In this document: piece after piece, positions 1 to 9,900 of the stretch | How positions within the stretch are numbered: the stretch's first letter is position 1 | Layout of the letters: each line of letters begins with the position of its first letter | Source of the DNA: Bythopirellula goksoeyrii | Lineage (GTDB): Bacteria > Planctomycetota > Planctomycetia > Pirellulales > Lacipirellulaceae | DNA: 64,000 bases | NCBI RefSeq assembly: GCF_008065115.1 | Contig: NZ_CP042913.1 | Location: 2,904,695-2,968,694, forward strand | Direction of reading: 5' to 3' | Position numbers and translations under genes: made by a program | The notes under the pieces: model-generated | Database searches by the model: none | Told to the model about the DNA's origin: nothing | The model's input: the letters and a program-made list of their open reading frames with translations, nothing else

Positions 1-163
1 AGCAGAAGCCGTAGCCCGCCAAACGATGTTCAGCGATCCATAGGGCATCGTACCCCAGCGCATCGGCCGTTCCCCATTCATGAAGGAGGCGCCGATACCA
101 TGCGGAGTATGAGCCATGCAGGCTTTCGTAGTAATCAGGAATGTAGCAAAAACCAAATTGCAT
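1..163 (-). CDS. LLM-class flavin-dependent oxidoreductase, N-terminal fragment
   Basis: Partial gene running off the left edge; only the first 54 codons are present on the minus strand, starting at the ATG at 163-161. The translation opens MQFGFCYIPDYYESLHGS and reaches ALGYDALWIAEHRLAGYGF, the usual start of luciferase-like monooxygenases: a first beta strand, then the strand-helix carrying WxAEHR. Family members use reduced flavin to oxidise or cleave small organic substrates; the substrate cannot be told from this fragment. There is no clear Shine-Dalgarno sequence. It diverges from the helicase gene at 644 across about 480 bases. The family call is fairly safe from the WIAEH-type motif; the rest of the protein is outside the window. 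Confidence 0.75.
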   Translation of the reverse strand, partial: MQFGFCYIPDYYESLHGSYSAWYRRLLHEWGTADALGYDALWIAEHRLAGYGFC

Positions 164-643
164 CGGTTACGCTGGGCGAGAGTTGACAAGCGCTGAAGCA
201 AAGCCACTTGCATAGAGGGGAGAAAGTAGCGCCGCGTCGGCTACCGACATGGTATTCGCTACCAGTTTTCCACACTAAGTACGAACGAGTGGAATGTCAA
301 TTTTTCAAAGTAGATATCAGTCAGAGCATGCGCGGCGGTGCCAATCGGCGTAGTACAATCGTCCTGATCGTCAGAAGTGACATCATGCAATGAACGGGGC
401 CCACTGATCACTGTGTAGCAGCGTTATATCTTTGAGACACGCACCTCGCTGCCTCGCAGAACTTGGCAGGTGTCGTGGCAATCGGGGAATGTATATTGAG
501 TCGCTCTGCCCTTCTCGTGATAAAACGGCCCAGGGCCGGGGAAACGAGGAATTTTCAAAGGGATATTTTCCCAGCTGCCCGAATCGGTTATCTTTTGCAT
601 TGTAGACACATGTTCAGCATCAAAGACATGAATGGAGTCAGGC
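164..643. other. intergenic region between divergent genes
   Basis: About 480 bases separate the monooxygenase start from the helicase start. Short open frames exist on both strands (for instance 424-645 on the minus strand, ending near a PDCHDTC motif) but I recognise none of them and none has a good ribosome site. Promoters for both divergent genes should lie here; I cannot place them. Confidence 0.4.
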
Positions 644-3094
644 ATGCCTACGGACCCGCTTACGGAGTATTTGCATCGGCAGTTTTCCCAGAACATAGCT
701 GCCCATACTTCGCTTGATTCAATCTCCGGTCAATACAGCCAGTTTCCCTCGCAACTAGAACCGAGGCTCGCTGCAGCTCTTCGACAATCCGGGATCAAGC
801 AGCTCTATTCTCACCAGATCGAAGCCTTTGATTCGATTGGCTCGGGAAAGGACACGGTTCTCGTTTCACGCACTGCCAGCGGGAAGACGCTTTCTTTCCT
901 ACTGCCAATCCTCAATGACTATACGCAATGCGAGGCACCCTTTGGAACGATGCTGCTCTATCCTACGAAGGCGTTGTCTCGCGATCAGGAAGGGACCCTC
1001 GGTAAACTCCTTTCGGCAAGCGGAGCAAACACACGACTTGGCACCTACGATGGAGATACCCCGCGCGAGGAGCGGAATCGCATTCAGTCGCAAGCAGATT
1101 TTATGATCACCAATCCCGACATGCTTCACTCGGGAATTCTTCCGAATCACAATCGACGCTGGCGCACTTTTCTCTCACGACTTCGCTACATTGTCATCGA
1201 CGAGGTCCACAACTATCGCGGTGCTTTCGGTTCGCATGTGGCAAATGTCATGAGGCGCTTGCTCAGAGTATGTGAAATGCACGGAAGTCGGCCCACGTTT
1301 GTTTGCTCATCTGCAACAATCGGGAACCCTGGCGAGCACGTCGAGGCATTGCTCCAGCGACCGTTTCAGGTCGTAAGCAGCGAAGGTGCCCCTCGGCCAC
1401 GTCGCGAGCTATATATGATTAATCCTTCGGTTGTCCAAAGCCATGGCCATAGCCTTTATCGGAAGGGGACAAGCTCGGTCAGTATTCCATTGATCCGAGA
1501 AGCGGCACGACTTGGAGTCCGCACCATCTGTTTTTGTCGGGCACGCCAGCAAGTTGAACGACTGTGCCGAGCAGTGACTGACGGACACCCCGAACTGCGT
1601 GAAAAGGTCAAACCCTATCGCGGCGGACTATTGCCAAACGAACGACGCCAATTGGAGAGAGACTTGGCCAGCGGCAAGGTGAATACGATTATCAGCACTA
1701 ATGCATTGGAACTCGGAATCGATATTGGTGATTTGGAGCTTTGCATACTCAGCGGTCATCCTGGCTCGATGGCCAGCTTTTGGCAACAGGCAGGTCGCGT
1801 TGGTAGGCGAGGTAACCGAGCGGTCATTGCCTATGTCGCACGGGATACGCCAATTGACCAGTATCTGGTAAACCACTCTGAGTTTGTCACCCAGGCTCCG
1901 ATCGAGCGTGCCTGGCTGAGTGCTGACAACCCTTACATTCTCTTACAGCATTTGCCTTGTGCGGCACATGAGCATCCGCTCAGGGAAGATGAACCGCAAT
2001 TTTCTGAGCCAGCATATCCTGCCGCACTTGAAATACTTAGGGAAGACAACACTCTCGTCGAATACCACGGCAACTACCGGTATGCCTTGCGTGATTACCC
2101 TTCCAAAGGCGTCAATCTGCGCGGCATGACTGACTTCAACGTGGATATCTACTGTGGCACGGAAGTGATTGGAGAACTTGATCCCATCGGTGCCCGAGGG
2201 ACATTGTACAAAGATGCCATCTATCAGCATCTTGGCAAGCGTTATATGTCGATGGAGTTGGATCTTGAACAAAAGCTCTGCCGCGTGGAGCCTGTGGAGG
2301 TTGACTATTACACCGAGGCGGTTTGGGATAGTCGCGTCACCTTAACGGAGTCTTACGACCGGCGGCAACTTAATGGGACTGAGCTGGAATTCGGATCGAT
2401 AAATGTCAATCGGCAGCCCAAGCTTTACAAGAAAATCCGCGAGCGGAGCCTGGAGAATATTGGGTATGGTCCCATCACGCTGGATCCATTTATCTACGAT
2501 ACGACCGGCTTTAGCCTCCATGCGCCTGATGATTGGTGTAGAGCGATTGGGGGCATTGATAAGAGGCACATAGGCGCTGCTCTCTATGGTTTGAGTTATA
2601 TTCTGAAACGAACGGCCCCCAGTCTCTGCCTTGGTGATATTCAGAACATTGAGACCGATGTCTCGTTAACGGAACTGAGACCGGGAGAATGGGAAAGTGC
2701 CTTGTATCTCTACGATACGATCGAAGGGGGGGTAGGCTATGCCGAAAAGATTCTTGAGGTCTTCACCCAAGCACTGGAGCTCTGCCAGACGATCATCGAC
2801 GATTGCAGTTGCGAGGCAGGCTGTCCATCTTGTGTGACCTCTCTACCTCCAGGCATCGAATCGATTGAAATGGAGCAATTACTTATCGAGTCGAATGCAT
2901 CTGTCGCATGTACTCGAAGCTTGCTGGCAATGCTTCTTTCAGGTGAGATTATCTTGCCGGAGGTCAAGTTTCATGAAGTTCCCGTGCTGAGTGGCGTCAC
3001 GGTATCCGAACCAGATGCGGACTTGGAGCGATTGCGAAACCGCCTAGGCAAGGCTAATTCCATCCTCAAGCAAAAGAGGACGCGAATTCATTGA
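644..3094 (+). CDS. MrfA/YprA-like DEAD/DEAH-box helicase with C-terminal DUF1998 zinc-binding domain
   Basis: An 816-residue superfamily 2 DNA helicase. The ATPase core shows a Q-motif-like stretch (LYSHQIEAF), Walker A in SRTASGKT near residue 80, the DEVH box near 185, motif III SSATIG near 222, and a C-terminal RecA lobe with GIDIG and QQAGRVGRRG. The C-terminal domain ends in the four-cysteine cluster DCSCEAGCPSC near 722-731, as in Bacillus MrfA (YprA), a 3'-5' helicase of mitomycin-damage repair. The ATG at 644 is chosen because MPTDPLTEYL fits family starts; an in-frame ATG at 632 is possible. The stop overlaps the next gene by four bases (TTGA), so the two are translationally coupled. 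Function is inferred from domain order and partner. Confidence 0.85.
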   Translation: MPTDPLTEYLHRQFSQNIAAHTSLDSISGQYSQFPSQLEPRLAAALRQSGIKQLYSHQIEAFDSIGSGKDTVLVSRTASGKTLSFLLPILNDYTQCEAPFGTMLLYPTKALSRDQEGTLGKLLSASGANTRLGTYDGDTPREERNRIQSQADFMITNPDMLHSGILPNHNRRWRTFLSRLRYIVIDEVHNYRGAFGSHVANVMRRLLRVCEMHGSRPTFVCSSATIGNPGEHVEALLQRPFQVVSSEGAPRPRRELYMINPSVVQSHGHSLYRKGTSSVSIPLIREAARLGVRTICFCRARQQVERLCRAVTDGHPELREKVKPYRGGLLPNERRQLERDLASGKVNTIISTNALELGIDIGDLELCILSGHPGSMASFWQQAGRVGRRGNRAVIAYVARDTPIDQYLVNHSEFVTQAPIERAWLSADNPYILLQHLPCAAHEHPLREDEPQFSEPAYPAALEILREDNTLVEYHGNYRYALRDYPSKGVNLRGMTDFNVDIYCGTEVIGELDPIGARGTLYKDAIYQHLGKRYMSMELDLEQKLCRVEPVEVDYYTEAVWDSRVTLTESYDRRQLNGTELEFGSINVNRQPKLYKKIRERSLENIGYGPITLDPFIYDTTGFSLHAPDDWCRAIGGIDKRHIGAALYGLSYILKRTAPSLCLGDIQNIETDVSLTELRPGEWESALYLYDTIEGGVGYAEKILEVFTQALELCQTIIDDCSCEAGCPSCVTSLPPGIESIEMEQLLIESNASVACTRSLLAMLLSGEIILPEVKFHEVPVLSGVTVSEPDADLERLRNRLGKANSILKQKRTRIH

Positions 3095-3975
3095 TCAACG
3101 AGGCACTTCAGCACTGTTCTGGTATCGGTCCTGTCCGCCTTGCGCACCTGCACGATGAAGGTATCAAGACATGGCAGGATGTTTTGCAGTTCCCCCAGCG
3201 GATTCCAGCAACCTATCGCAACACTATGATGGAAGAATGTCGGAGATGTCAGGCCGCATTGGAGCTTGACGATATCCAATATTTCATCGATCGATTAGCA
3301 CCTGTGGATAAATGGCGAATTTTGGCTCACTATTTTCCCGATACCACATTCTTCGATATTGAAACTCTCGGACTCAGTTCTGCCGATCCGATCACGGTGA
3401 TCGTCACTTGGTATGGCGGAGAGTTCAATACTTTTGTTGAGCATGAAAACCTCGATGGTTTCTTGGAGTTGCTTGATCGAGTCAAGCTCCTCGTCTCATT
3501 TAACGGGAGCACGTTTGATGTGCCACGCGTCTTAGATGCTTTCCATATCCCATCGCTCCCTTGTCCGCATCTTGATCTTCGCTGGATCGCCTACCGACGT
3601 GGTCTCGTAGGCGGAATCAAAGAAATTGCTAGAAAACAAGGAATCGCACGTCCTGTCGACCTTGATAATGTTTCGGGTGAGCATGCTATTCTGCTATGGC
3701 AAGAATGGAGAGCAAAGCAGGATCATGCAGCCCGCGAGCACTTGATCCGTTATTGTGCAGCCGATGTCCTATTGTTGCGCTTCTTAGCTGAGCGGTTGAT
3801 AGGAATGGACAATACTGATAACGCTCTGCTCTGGGATTCGCTCCCACCAGCTACGGGTCGACCTCCAGTGCATCGGGGTAGGGCACTTCAACTCACAGCT
3901 CCAACTTTGAGCTCTGATAAACGTCGTTTGAACAGAAACCGATTGCTCTTGTCAAAACGGTGGAGTCCGAGATGA
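3091..3975 (+). CDS. MrfB/YprB-like RNase H-fold 3'-5' exonuclease
   Basis: A 294-residue protein starting at the TTG that overlaps the helicase stop. Residues 1-40 look like a helix-hairpin-helix (CSGIGPVRLAHL). The body is a DEDD-type exonuclease: FFDIETLG near 87-94 supplies the first D and E, SFNGSTFDVP near 136-145 the second D, and YCAADV near 221-226 the last D. MrfA and MrfB act together in Bacillus in repair of mitomycin C damage independent of UvrABC, and the coupled gene order here is the same. The basic C-terminal tail (RLNRNRLLLSKRW) may bind nucleic acid. The assignment rests on motifs plus neighbour; activity is inferred. Confidence 0.82.
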   Translation: MINEALQHCSGIGPVRLAHLHDEGIKTWQDVLQFPQRIPATYRNTMMEECRRCQAALELDDIQYFIDRLAPVDKWRILAHYFPDTTFFDIETLGLSSADPITVIVTWYGGEFNTFVEHENLDGFLELLDRVKLLVSFNGSTFDVPRVLDAFHIPSLPCPHLDLRWIAYRRGLVGGIKEIARKQGIARPVDLDNVSGEHAILLWQEWRAKQDHAAREHLIRYCAADVLLLRFLAERLIGMDNTDNALLWDSLPPATGRPPVHRGRALQLTAPTLSSDKRRLNRNRLLLSKRWSPR

Positions 3976-4190
3976 GTCAGGACTTTCATAACTCGATTCT
4001 TAAGGAAGGTCAACGACGACTACACAATATATTGACTTCTTTAAAAGCGATTACTTTTTGTTGGCTGACACTACTAATCACTTTCATTTCATCATGGAAT
4101 CTCTATAGTGCTCTGGTAGTATGGGACAAGTCATTACAACTTCATGGTCCCAATCGACCTCATTTGATTAGGTTTCACTCACGCGTTTGA
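3972..4190 (+). CDS. possible small membrane protein
   Basis: A 72-codon frame whose ATG overlaps the exonuclease stop (ATGA). It has a hydrophobic segment around residues 27-46 (AITFCWLTLLITFISSW) after a basic amphipathic stretch, so it could be a single-pass membrane protein made by coupled translation. I recognise no family, and the C-terminal part is low in recognisable structure. The ATGA junction is the only positive support; it may be chance. Confidence 0.25.
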   Translation: MSQDFHNSILKEGQRRLHNILTSLKAITFCWLTLLITFISSWNLYSALVVWDKSLQLHGPNRPHLIRFHSRV

Positions 4191-4229
4191 TGATTTTTCT
4201 AAGAGACTGAAAGCATCGGTGGCAGCTTG

Positions 4230-5390
4230 ATGGAGATTACTAGCACGGAGGGCGTATTAACCACTCTGGTGGGAGTTTGTGCGTTCTTTTTCTGGTTGGA
4301 AAAGGCAACGAAGAGTAGGCTTTTTAGCTACCTGCCTCCGCTAATCTTCATTTATCTGACTCCCGTTCTCTTGGCCGCCCAAGGAATTTTGCCTGAGAAG
4401 TCCCCTGTTTACGAAAGTATTGGCTCACTAGTACTGCCTATGATGCTAGTGCTTTTGATGCTCAAGGTGAATGTGAGGGGAGCGCTCCGTGTGCTGGGTA
4501 GGGGGGTGGGCGTAATGCTCTTTGGCACCCTGGGAGTGATAGTTGGCGCGCCGATCGGATTCTTGGCCGTCAAACCTTGGCTGGAACCCGACGCCTGGAA
4601 GGCGTTTGGAACACTAGCAGGAAGCTGGATCGGCGGCACTGGCAATATGGCTGCGGTCAGTCAAATGATTGATGCCAGTGGCACCGACGTCGGACTTGCT
4701 GTGATCGGCGACTCGGTGATCTATCTGTTCTGGCTTCCAATTCTGCTCGGATCAAAACTCTTTGCCGATCGATTTGCCGTATTTACTGGAGTTGATGCAA
4801 ACCGGGTCGCCACGATGACCGCTGCCGCTCAAGCCGAGGCTACTGACGCGACGGCCCCTACGACGCCAGATATTCTCGGGCTGCTGACGGTCGCATTATT
4901 CTCTAGCTGGATGGCAGAATTGATCTCCCACATTTTGCCGACTATCGACCCCTACCTAAGTGCATCAGCGTGGAAGATTATGCTCATCACCGCTCTAGGA
5001 ATTGGCCTCTCGTTCACCCGGCTGAGCAAGCTCCCCGGCAGCCACGAACTTGCGATGGCCCTGGTCTATCTATTTGTCGCGCGGATGGGTGCCCAGACGA
5101 ATTTGGCCAGTGCAGCAGGACAAGCTTTGCCATTTCTCGTGGGGGCCACGATCTGGATATTCATTCACGGGGCCTTCTGCCTGCTGGGTGCCAAGCTGCT
5201 GAAGGTCGATGTCCATACTGCTGCGATCGCCAGTGCAGCAAACATCGGGGGGGCTGCATCGGCATCGATCGTTGCCACTCACCACCAGGAGAGCCTGGTG
5301 CCGGCAAGTATTCTTATGGCTCTGATCGGATACGCCATCGGCAACTTTGCTGCCTACGCGACGGCTTTGCTCTGTTGGCTGGTGTCCTAG
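4230..5390 (+). CDS. DUF819 family integral membrane protein
   Basis: A 386-residue, highly hydrophobic protein with about ten to eleven membrane spans. Family hallmarks are the conserved GSWIGGTGNMAAV stretch near residues 130-142, GDSVIYLFWLP near 160-170 and AANIGGAASAS near 335-345; the repeated GG-containing re-entrant segments suggest a secondary transporter with inverted repeats. DUF819 genes often sit beside cell-wall peptide recycling genes, and here the convergent neighbour is an NlpC/P60 peptidase, so transport of a murein-derived peptide is possible but is inference. The ATG at 4230 is chosen; a TTG three bases upstream is equally in frame. The stop lies six bases from the stop of the convergent neighbour. 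Confidence 0.8.
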   Translation: MEITSTEGVLTTLVGVCAFFFWLEKATKSRLFSYLPPLIFIYLTPVLLAAQGILPEKSPVYESIGSLVLPMMLVLLMLKVNVRGALRVLGRGVGVMLFGTLGVIVGAPIGFLAVKPWLEPDAWKAFGTLAGSWIGGTGNMAAVSQMIDASGTDVGLAVIGDSVIYLFWLPILLGSKLFADRFAVFTGVDANRVATMTAAAQAEATDATAPTTPDILGLLTVALFSSWMAELISHILPTIDPYLSASAWKIMLITALGIGLSFTRLSKLPGSHELAMALVYLFVARMGAQTNLASAAGQALPFLVGATIWIFIHGAFCLLGAKLLKVDVHTAAIASAANIGGAASASIVATHHQESLVPASILMALIGYAIGNFAAYATALLCWLVS

Positions 5391-5396
5391 CCCGAC

Positions 5397-6575
5397 CTAC
5401 CAGAGACGCTTGCCAAACACGAACGAAGCATCCCGCTTGGGGGAGTAATTCTCGTGTTCTCTGTTGAAACTGCTGATTGTGACCCGAGGCATTTCCGCCT
5501 CCAGAAATTGGTCGTCTCCCAAATAGAGAGCCGTGTGACGAATTTTGCCGTGCGGGCCGACAAAATAGAGCGTATCCCCGCGTCTTAGTTGCGAGCGGTG
5601 CCACCGGGTTGCCACGAGTTGCCCCAGATAAAACTGCTGATACGAATCGCGGGGGAGATTCAGACCGATCGACGCGAAAGCGACCTGCACTAAGCCGGAG
5701 CAATCGATCCCCTCAACGGTCTTGCCACCCCAGTGGTATGGCGTTCCCAGCAACTGGCTCGCTCGGGCGATGGCCTGCTCGATGTTGTCGCTGGGGAGCT
5801 CGGTTGCTTCGCATTTGGCAGACGGAACCTCGACCACTTCTCCCGTAGGCAATGCAATCATCACTCGATCCTGATTGTCGGGAATTCTTTTCAGCACAGC
5901 CCCCAAGGGAAGCATCAATCCCGAATCCAGCTGATGGTCTGCTACGATCCGGACACTCGACTCGGTAGGATAGCGGTCAAAGGCCTCCGGCCCAACGCGA
6001 TGCACATCGGCCGCCGCGACATAGCCGACATAGCCATCCTGCGAGTGGACCAATAAATAATCACCCTCTTGCCGGAGGAGGTAAAGCGGCTCTCCCAGCA
6101 TGCAATCGGTGACCACATCGTGCGGGATTTTTGGGCGATCGTAACTCAGCGTGTGCGCTGTCTTGACGAAGCCGAACCGCTGTTCGCCAAGTTCGGCCGA
6201 GGGTAGTGTTTCCAATTCGTTCTCGATTTCATCAAATCCGAGCACTCTGAGAAAAGACTCAAGTCCCTCACGCGTTTCAGGAAACTCGACAAATCCCTTA
6301 AGGACGACCGGGCCATCATCACCTTGTGTGGCGGCGACCTCGAAGGCGAACAGCGTCTTGTCATTGGCTAACTGGGCACGAAAGTATTCAACGTACTGTG
6401 AGAGTCGATCTGTGCGGCCCTGGAGTTCGGGTTCAATCTGTCGAGCTAACCGTGTGAGGCGGTCTGAACTGTCAGGAGGGGCCAATGTAGCCGGTTGAGC
6501 CCGCAGGCCTTCACAGAAAATTATCAGTATTAGGATCAAAACAAATCTCATCGCTTGTCTCGTTCTTTTCAGCAA
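5397..6575 (-). CDS. exported NlpC/P60 family cysteine peptidase with SH3-like domains
   Basis: A 392-residue exported protein. Residues 1-26 form a signal peptide (basic start, hydrophobic FVLILILIIF, then LRAQ). A bacterial SH3-like module (LYLLRQEGDYLLVHSQDGYVGYV) lies near 165-195, and the C-terminal third is the NlpC/P60 papain-like domain: YHWGG near 275, catalytic Cys in GIDCSGLVQ near 290, and catalytic His in RHTALYLG near 343. Such enzymes cut gamma-D-Glu to diamino-acid bonds in murein peptides in the periplasm. It converges on the DUF819 gene, consistent with shared peptide salvage (inference). It is complete, with no missing catalytic residue that I can see. Confidence 0.85.
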   Translation of the reverse strand: MLKRTRQAMRFVLILILIIFCEGLRAQPATLAPPDSSDRLTRLARQIEPELQGRTDRLSQYVEYFRAQLANDKTLFAFEVAATQGDDGPVVLKGFVEFPETREGLESFLRVLGFDEIENELETLPSAELGEQRFGFVKTAHTLSYDRPKIPHDVVTDCMLGEPLYLLRQEGDYLLVHSQDGYVGYVAAADVHRVGPEAFDRYPTESSVRIVADHQLDSGLMLPLGAVLKRIPDNQDRVMIALPTGEVVEVPSAKCEATELPSDNIEQAIARASQLLGTPYHWGGKTVEGIDCSGLVQVAFASIGLNLPRDSYQQFYLGQLVATRWHRSQLRRGDTLYFVGPHGKIRHTALYLGDDQFLEAEMPRVTISSFNREHENYSPKRDASFVFGKRLW

Positions 6576-6991
6576 ACTAGTAATTTGAGGTAGGTTTCGA
6601 AAGTCGGCTTGTTACCTCAGCATAAAGTGCCGCGACTTTTTACAACAGGGGCACGACCAGGCAATTGCTGGGGCGGAAGTTGTACCATTTATTTGGAGCA
6701 GCGACAGTAGAATGGTGGCTATGCAGTACTTTTCTCCAACCACCAACAAGCACTTCTAGAAGGTGTCCGTATCTCTCCATATACCATGCGTTGGATTGGC
6801 GTTAACGGTCAGAATACGGTGCTCCCTTGTCCCTCTTCACAAATAGTGGCTCTGCTCCCAGTTTGGCCACTCGTGATGTTTTGATCCCCAAACGCTTGAA
6901 ACACCGGTCAACTGCTTGCACCACATGTTTTGAATGAGCTAGAATTGAGTAGTCTTCCAAGGCGTCCGTTTCAGTGCAGCTCGGGGATATT
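6576..6991. other. intergenic region upstream of the WD40 kinase
   Basis: About 416 bases between the divergent peptidase and kinase genes. A TAGAAT hexamer at 6940-6945 with a poor TTGCAC 18 bases upstream could be the kinase promoter, about 45 bases before its ATG. No other structure is seen. Confidence 0.3.
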
Positions 6992-9900
6992 ATGTCTGAG
7001 CCGAACAATCCCAACGGAGATCTCGCGGCGCGAGTTCGCGATGTGATCAACGATTGCCTTCAGCGGCGCGCCACTGGGGAGGATATCGTCGATGACGAAA
7101 TCATTGCTGCTCACACCGAGTTAATGCCTAAACTTGGGGAAGAGCTGCGCAACTTGTCTTGCAATGCGGCGCTTCGCGATAAAACGGCTCCGTCTATGCC
7201 CGTCCTGGCTGAGACTGTTTCGTTTGGCGGTTCCTCTACTGGCAGTGGCCGCCTCGAAGTCCGCTGCCCCAACTGCCACGCGCCTACTGAAGTTGCGGTG
7301 GACACGACACTCACCGATTTAGTTTGCAGCATTTGTGGAAGCCATTTTAGTTTGGTGGACCAAAGCAAATCCAGTAGGATGGCTCCATCGCTAGTTAAGC
7401 TAGGCCATTTTGAATTGATAGAGCGTGTCGGTGTCGGCAGCTTTGGAAGCGTTTGGAAGGCTCGCGACAAAGATCTCGATCGAACGGTCGCCATCAAAAT
7501 TCCCCGCGCCGGCTGCATGACAGCCGACGAACAGGAAAAGTTTTTCCGCGAAGCCCGCGCCGCGGCTCAGTTACGTCACCCCAATATCGTGAGTGTCCAC
7601 GAAGTCGGTCGCGATGGAGAGAGCGTCTATATTGTTAGCGACTTTGTCCGCGGTGTGACTCTCGGCGACTGGCTTACTGGTCAGCAGTTTACAAACCGCG
7701 AAGCTGCTGAGCTATGCGTGCAAATTACCAATGCACTGCAACACGCTCACGATCACGGTGTGATACATAGAGATCTAAAACCTGCCAATATCATCATAGA
7801 TTTTGATGGGCAGCCCCATTTAATGGATTTTGGCATCGCCCGACGCGAATCTGGCGAAATAACAATTACAATGGACGGACAAGTGTTGGGAACTCCGGCT
7901 TACATGTCACCTGAACAAGCTCAAGGTGAAGCTCACACTGCTGATCGACGTAGCGACATATATTCGTTAGGAGTCATCCTCTTCCAGCTTCTCACCGGCG
8001 AGCTTCCCTTCCGTGGTAACGCACGAATGCTCATCAAGCAGGTAATTCAAGACGCGCCGCCTAGCCCGAGAAAGCTCAATGCAAATGTCGAACGGGATCT
8101 GGAGACGATTACACTCAAATGCTTGGAAAAGGATTCCGCAAGACGCTATCAAACAGCACGCGATCTGAGTAGCGATTTGAAATGCTATTTGTCCGGGGAG
8201 CCGATCAAGGCAAGACCTGTCAGCCGAATGGAGCATGTGTGGCGCTGGTGCAAGCGACATCCAGATGTCGCGTCGCTATCAGCGGCATTGCTGCTGCTAT
8301 TGTTAGGCCTGGCAGTCGGAGCAGGAATTGTCGCTGCAATGCAAGCAAGGAGTTACCGAGCGTTACAGAACCAAGTCGCTCACAATCTTTTCCAGCGCGC
8401 CAATCAAGAACATGACGCGGGAAGAATTGACCAAGGAATTGCGTTGCTTTCCCGATCATACGATTTCGCTCGTCGAGCAGACTCTGACACACGTCTGCAG
8501 AGTTCTATTCGAACTTTACTAGCAGGTTGGGTCGAACATGGGGGGCAGCCCGTTGTACAAAACCGCGCCGTGCTAGCGGCTACGTTCAGTCCCGATGGTG
8601 AAACGATGCTCATTGGTGGACACGATCCACAATGCCGTGCGTCCTTTTGGGACGCAAGCACCCTTTCACCTCTCGGTGAACCAATTCAGCATGACGGAGC
8701 AGTTCGAGCTGTCGCATATAGTCCGGATGGCAGTCTTGCGATTACAGGCAGCGAAGATGGTACCGCCGCGCTTTGGGATACCCAATCGAGAATTGCGGTT
8801 GGTAAAACACTACTACACGCTCAGAAGCCAAGCAAAAATCTCGTGCTAGGAGTCGCATTTGGCCTTGAAGGAATAGTTGCCACCGGTGGCACCGACGGAA
8901 TGGTTCGATTGTGGCAGGCTCCAGATGGCGAGCCCATCGGCAATCCGCTGCATCACAACGGACGCGTGTCCACTGTTGCGTTTCATCCGAATGGCCATGC
9001 GATCCTGACAGGATGCTATGACGGGACAGTACAGTTATGGAGACTTGAGTCGCAAGACCGCTTGGGGGCTCCCTTCCGAGTCAAAAAGCGACCAGTATAT
9101 GCAGCACGATTCAGCCCTGACGGCAGCAAGATTCTGACTGGTTGTTCAAACGGATTCGCTCAGTTGTGGGATAGCAAAACCGGTATGCCAATAGGCGAAC
9201 TTTCCGGACATACCAATGAAGTTTATTCAGTAGCATTCAGTCCTGATGGTCGAAGCATCCTGACGGGCAGCCACGATAACACGGCCCAATTGTGGGATAC
9301 AAAGACCCTGAAGCGGATAGGGCCACCTCTGAGGCACGGCGGCTGGGTGATGAGCGTCGATTTCAGTCCCGACGGCCAGACATTGATAACTAGCGGCGCT
9401 GATCAAACCGTGCGACTTTGGGACATCTTTGATAGCGATGGCAGGATTCTGCGACACAAGGGCAACATTGTTGGAATGAGTTTCAGCTCAAATGGCCAAT
9501 TCGTGGCGACTATTGGCGACGATGCGACGGCTCGCATTTGGGATGCTCATACGGCTCAGCCACTGGGAACGCCAATGGTACACGACGCACCCATACAAAC
9601 AATGGCAATCAGTCAGGACGGTAAAACCTTGGTAACGGGCAGTACAGATAAAGTGCTGCGTTGGAACACTGAATCTGGTGTACTTCTGGGGGATCCGTGG
9701 GTGTCTAGTGGAGAAGTGCGAAAGGTCGAATTCTCGGCCGACGGAACGATGTTGCTCGTTTATTGCGTGAATGAGAAAAATCGTACTGTTGAATTGCGAG
9801 GCTTTCCGCAGGGCGAAGCTCGAGTAAAACCACTAGACTTCGACACCAACAGTTTGCTGTTGGCGAGCTCTTCTGATAAACATTCGATTGTCATGGGGCA

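Noticed and set aside
424..696. 90-codon minus-strand frame ending near PDCHDTCQVLRG
   Set aside because: Not a recognised family, no ribosome site, and its upstream part overlaps the helicase start. It could be a small gene from 645, but nothing supports it.
4970..5467. 165-codon plus-strand frame inside the DUF819 and peptidase genes
   Set aside because: It is a shadow of the DUF819 reading frame; composition (Arg, Cys, Gly) is that of an off-frame translation and two better genes cover it.
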